Shown here in pieces: positions 63,670 to 64,000 of a stretch of 64,000 nt of DNA. A program made the position numbers and the translations under genes. The DNA lies in contig NZ_FOVP01000009.1 of NCBI RefSeq assembly GCF_900115165.1, positions 97,851 through 161,850 of the forward strand. The letters are read 5' to 3'. Within the stretch, counting starts at the first letter, position 1, and every line of letters starts with the position of its first letter. The DNA comes from Roseovarius lutimaris. Lineage in GTDB: Bacteria; Pseudomonadota; Alphaproteobacteria; Rhodobacterales; Rhodobacteraceae. The notes under the pieces are model-generated. The model made no database searches. It had not been told where the DNA came from and saw only the letters and a list, made by a program, of their open reading frames with translations.

Positions 63670-64000
63670 TGACCTGCTCCCCTGAAAAGTCCGGTGTTTT
63701 GAGTTAGCCTGTTCTCCAACAAGGAGACAGAGGATGAAGAGAAGCCGTTTCAGCGAAGAACAGATCATTGGGATATTGAAAGAGCATCAGGCTGGGCTTG
63801 GCGCGAAGGAGCTTTGCCGCAAGCATGGTGTCAGCGATGCGACATTTTAGAAATGGCGGTCCAAGTATGGCGGAATGGAAGTGTCTGACGCAAAAAAGCT
63901 GAAGGCGCTTGAGGCCGAGAATGCCAAGCTGAAGAAGTTACTGGCTGAGCAGATGATGGATGTGTCGACGCTTAAGGAAATGCTGGGAAAAAACTTTTGA
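63670..64000 (+). mobile_element. IS3-family element, left end and orfA
   Basis: The left end starts with TGACCTGCTCCCC at 63670, an inverted-repeat start typical of IS3-family (IS407-like) elements. OrfA follows from 63734. A2-5 and A6 runs near the end (GGGAAAAAACTTTTGA) are the type used for programmed frameshifting into orfB. The rest of the element, including orfB and the right end, lies beyond the window. Confidence 0.85.
63734..64000 (+). pseudogene. IS3-family transposase orfA with internal amber codon
   Basis: An 89-codon orfA with a helix-turn-helix start (KRSRFSEEQIIGILKEHQAG, ELCRKHGVSDATF) and a leucine-zipper-like end (LKALEAENAKLKKLLAEQM). Codon 39 (63848-63850) is TAG where relatives have a Tyr codon (DATFYKWRSKYGG), so OrfA is cut short unless suppressed. 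GGAGACAGAGG precedes the ATG. The TGA stop ends the window exactly. Confidence 0.85.

Overview
The window looks like a chromosomal segment of a marine alphaproteobacterium of the Rhodobacteraceae (Roseobacter group). This is inferred from the high GC content, the recO-DUF1491-era-rnc-lepB-acpS-pdxJ-DUF2062-rsh-rpoZ-folK gene order, an aerobic-type cobalamin operon combined with a His-rich CbiX, and a short dispersed intergenic repeat of a kind I associate with this family. No rRNA or intact tRNA gene was seen. Most housekeeping genes sit head to tail with 1-8 bp overlaps.

Layout. (1) 1-7.6 kb: a leftward cobalamin operon (small His-containing membrane protein, CbiX-like chelatase, CobH, CobL, CobI, CbiG-CobJ fusion, CobM), driven by a recognisable promoter and a structured leader. 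(2) 7.6-14.7 kb: glutathionyl-hydroquinone reductase, cupin, rpmB, a copper-chaperone pair, sirtuin, a HisD-like dehydrogenase with an Asp/Glu racemase, a TetR regulator and a META lipoprotein. (3) 14.7-25.8 kb: core genes for DNA repair, ribosome and RNA maturation, secretion, stringent response and folate, then an NYN-domain protein, a YqaA-like membrane protein and IspH. (4) 25.8-34.7 kb: an accessory stretch. It holds a decayed IS5-type transposase abutting a beheaded NTF2-like gene, a TonB-ExbB-ExbD-ExbD operon whose second ExbD has lost its channel aspartate, a 23-bp inverted-repeat structure, and a LysR gene divergent from a five-gene overlapping operon (unknown, AhpD-like, DUF488, nitronate monooxygenase-like, formyl-THF cyclo-ligase-like). 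(5) 34.7-40.8 kb: DUF3429, methyltransferase, rnhA and TRIC operon, YeaQ-type membrane proteins, fmt with one genuine and one active-site-degenerate peptide deformylase, and a PatB-type C-S lyase.

(6) 40.8-63.6 kb: a surface and secretome region. It begins with a 966-aa lectin-like protein behind a perfect FNR box, then a GSCFA protein and a sulfotransferase. A 2593-residue RTX adhesin follows, with four nearly identical 309-bp tandem repeats. Next come two Sel1-repeat proteins, a small secreted protein, a tail-fibre-like secreted protein, and a 1028-aa fusion of a DUF318/ArsP-type permease to FG-GAP repeats and an ASPIC/UnbV-like end. This last group (55.3-63.6 kb) is my best candidate for an undescribed system. 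The window ends inside an IS3-family element whose orfA carries an amber codon.

All assignments come from reading motifs and gene context. No database search or structure prediction was run.
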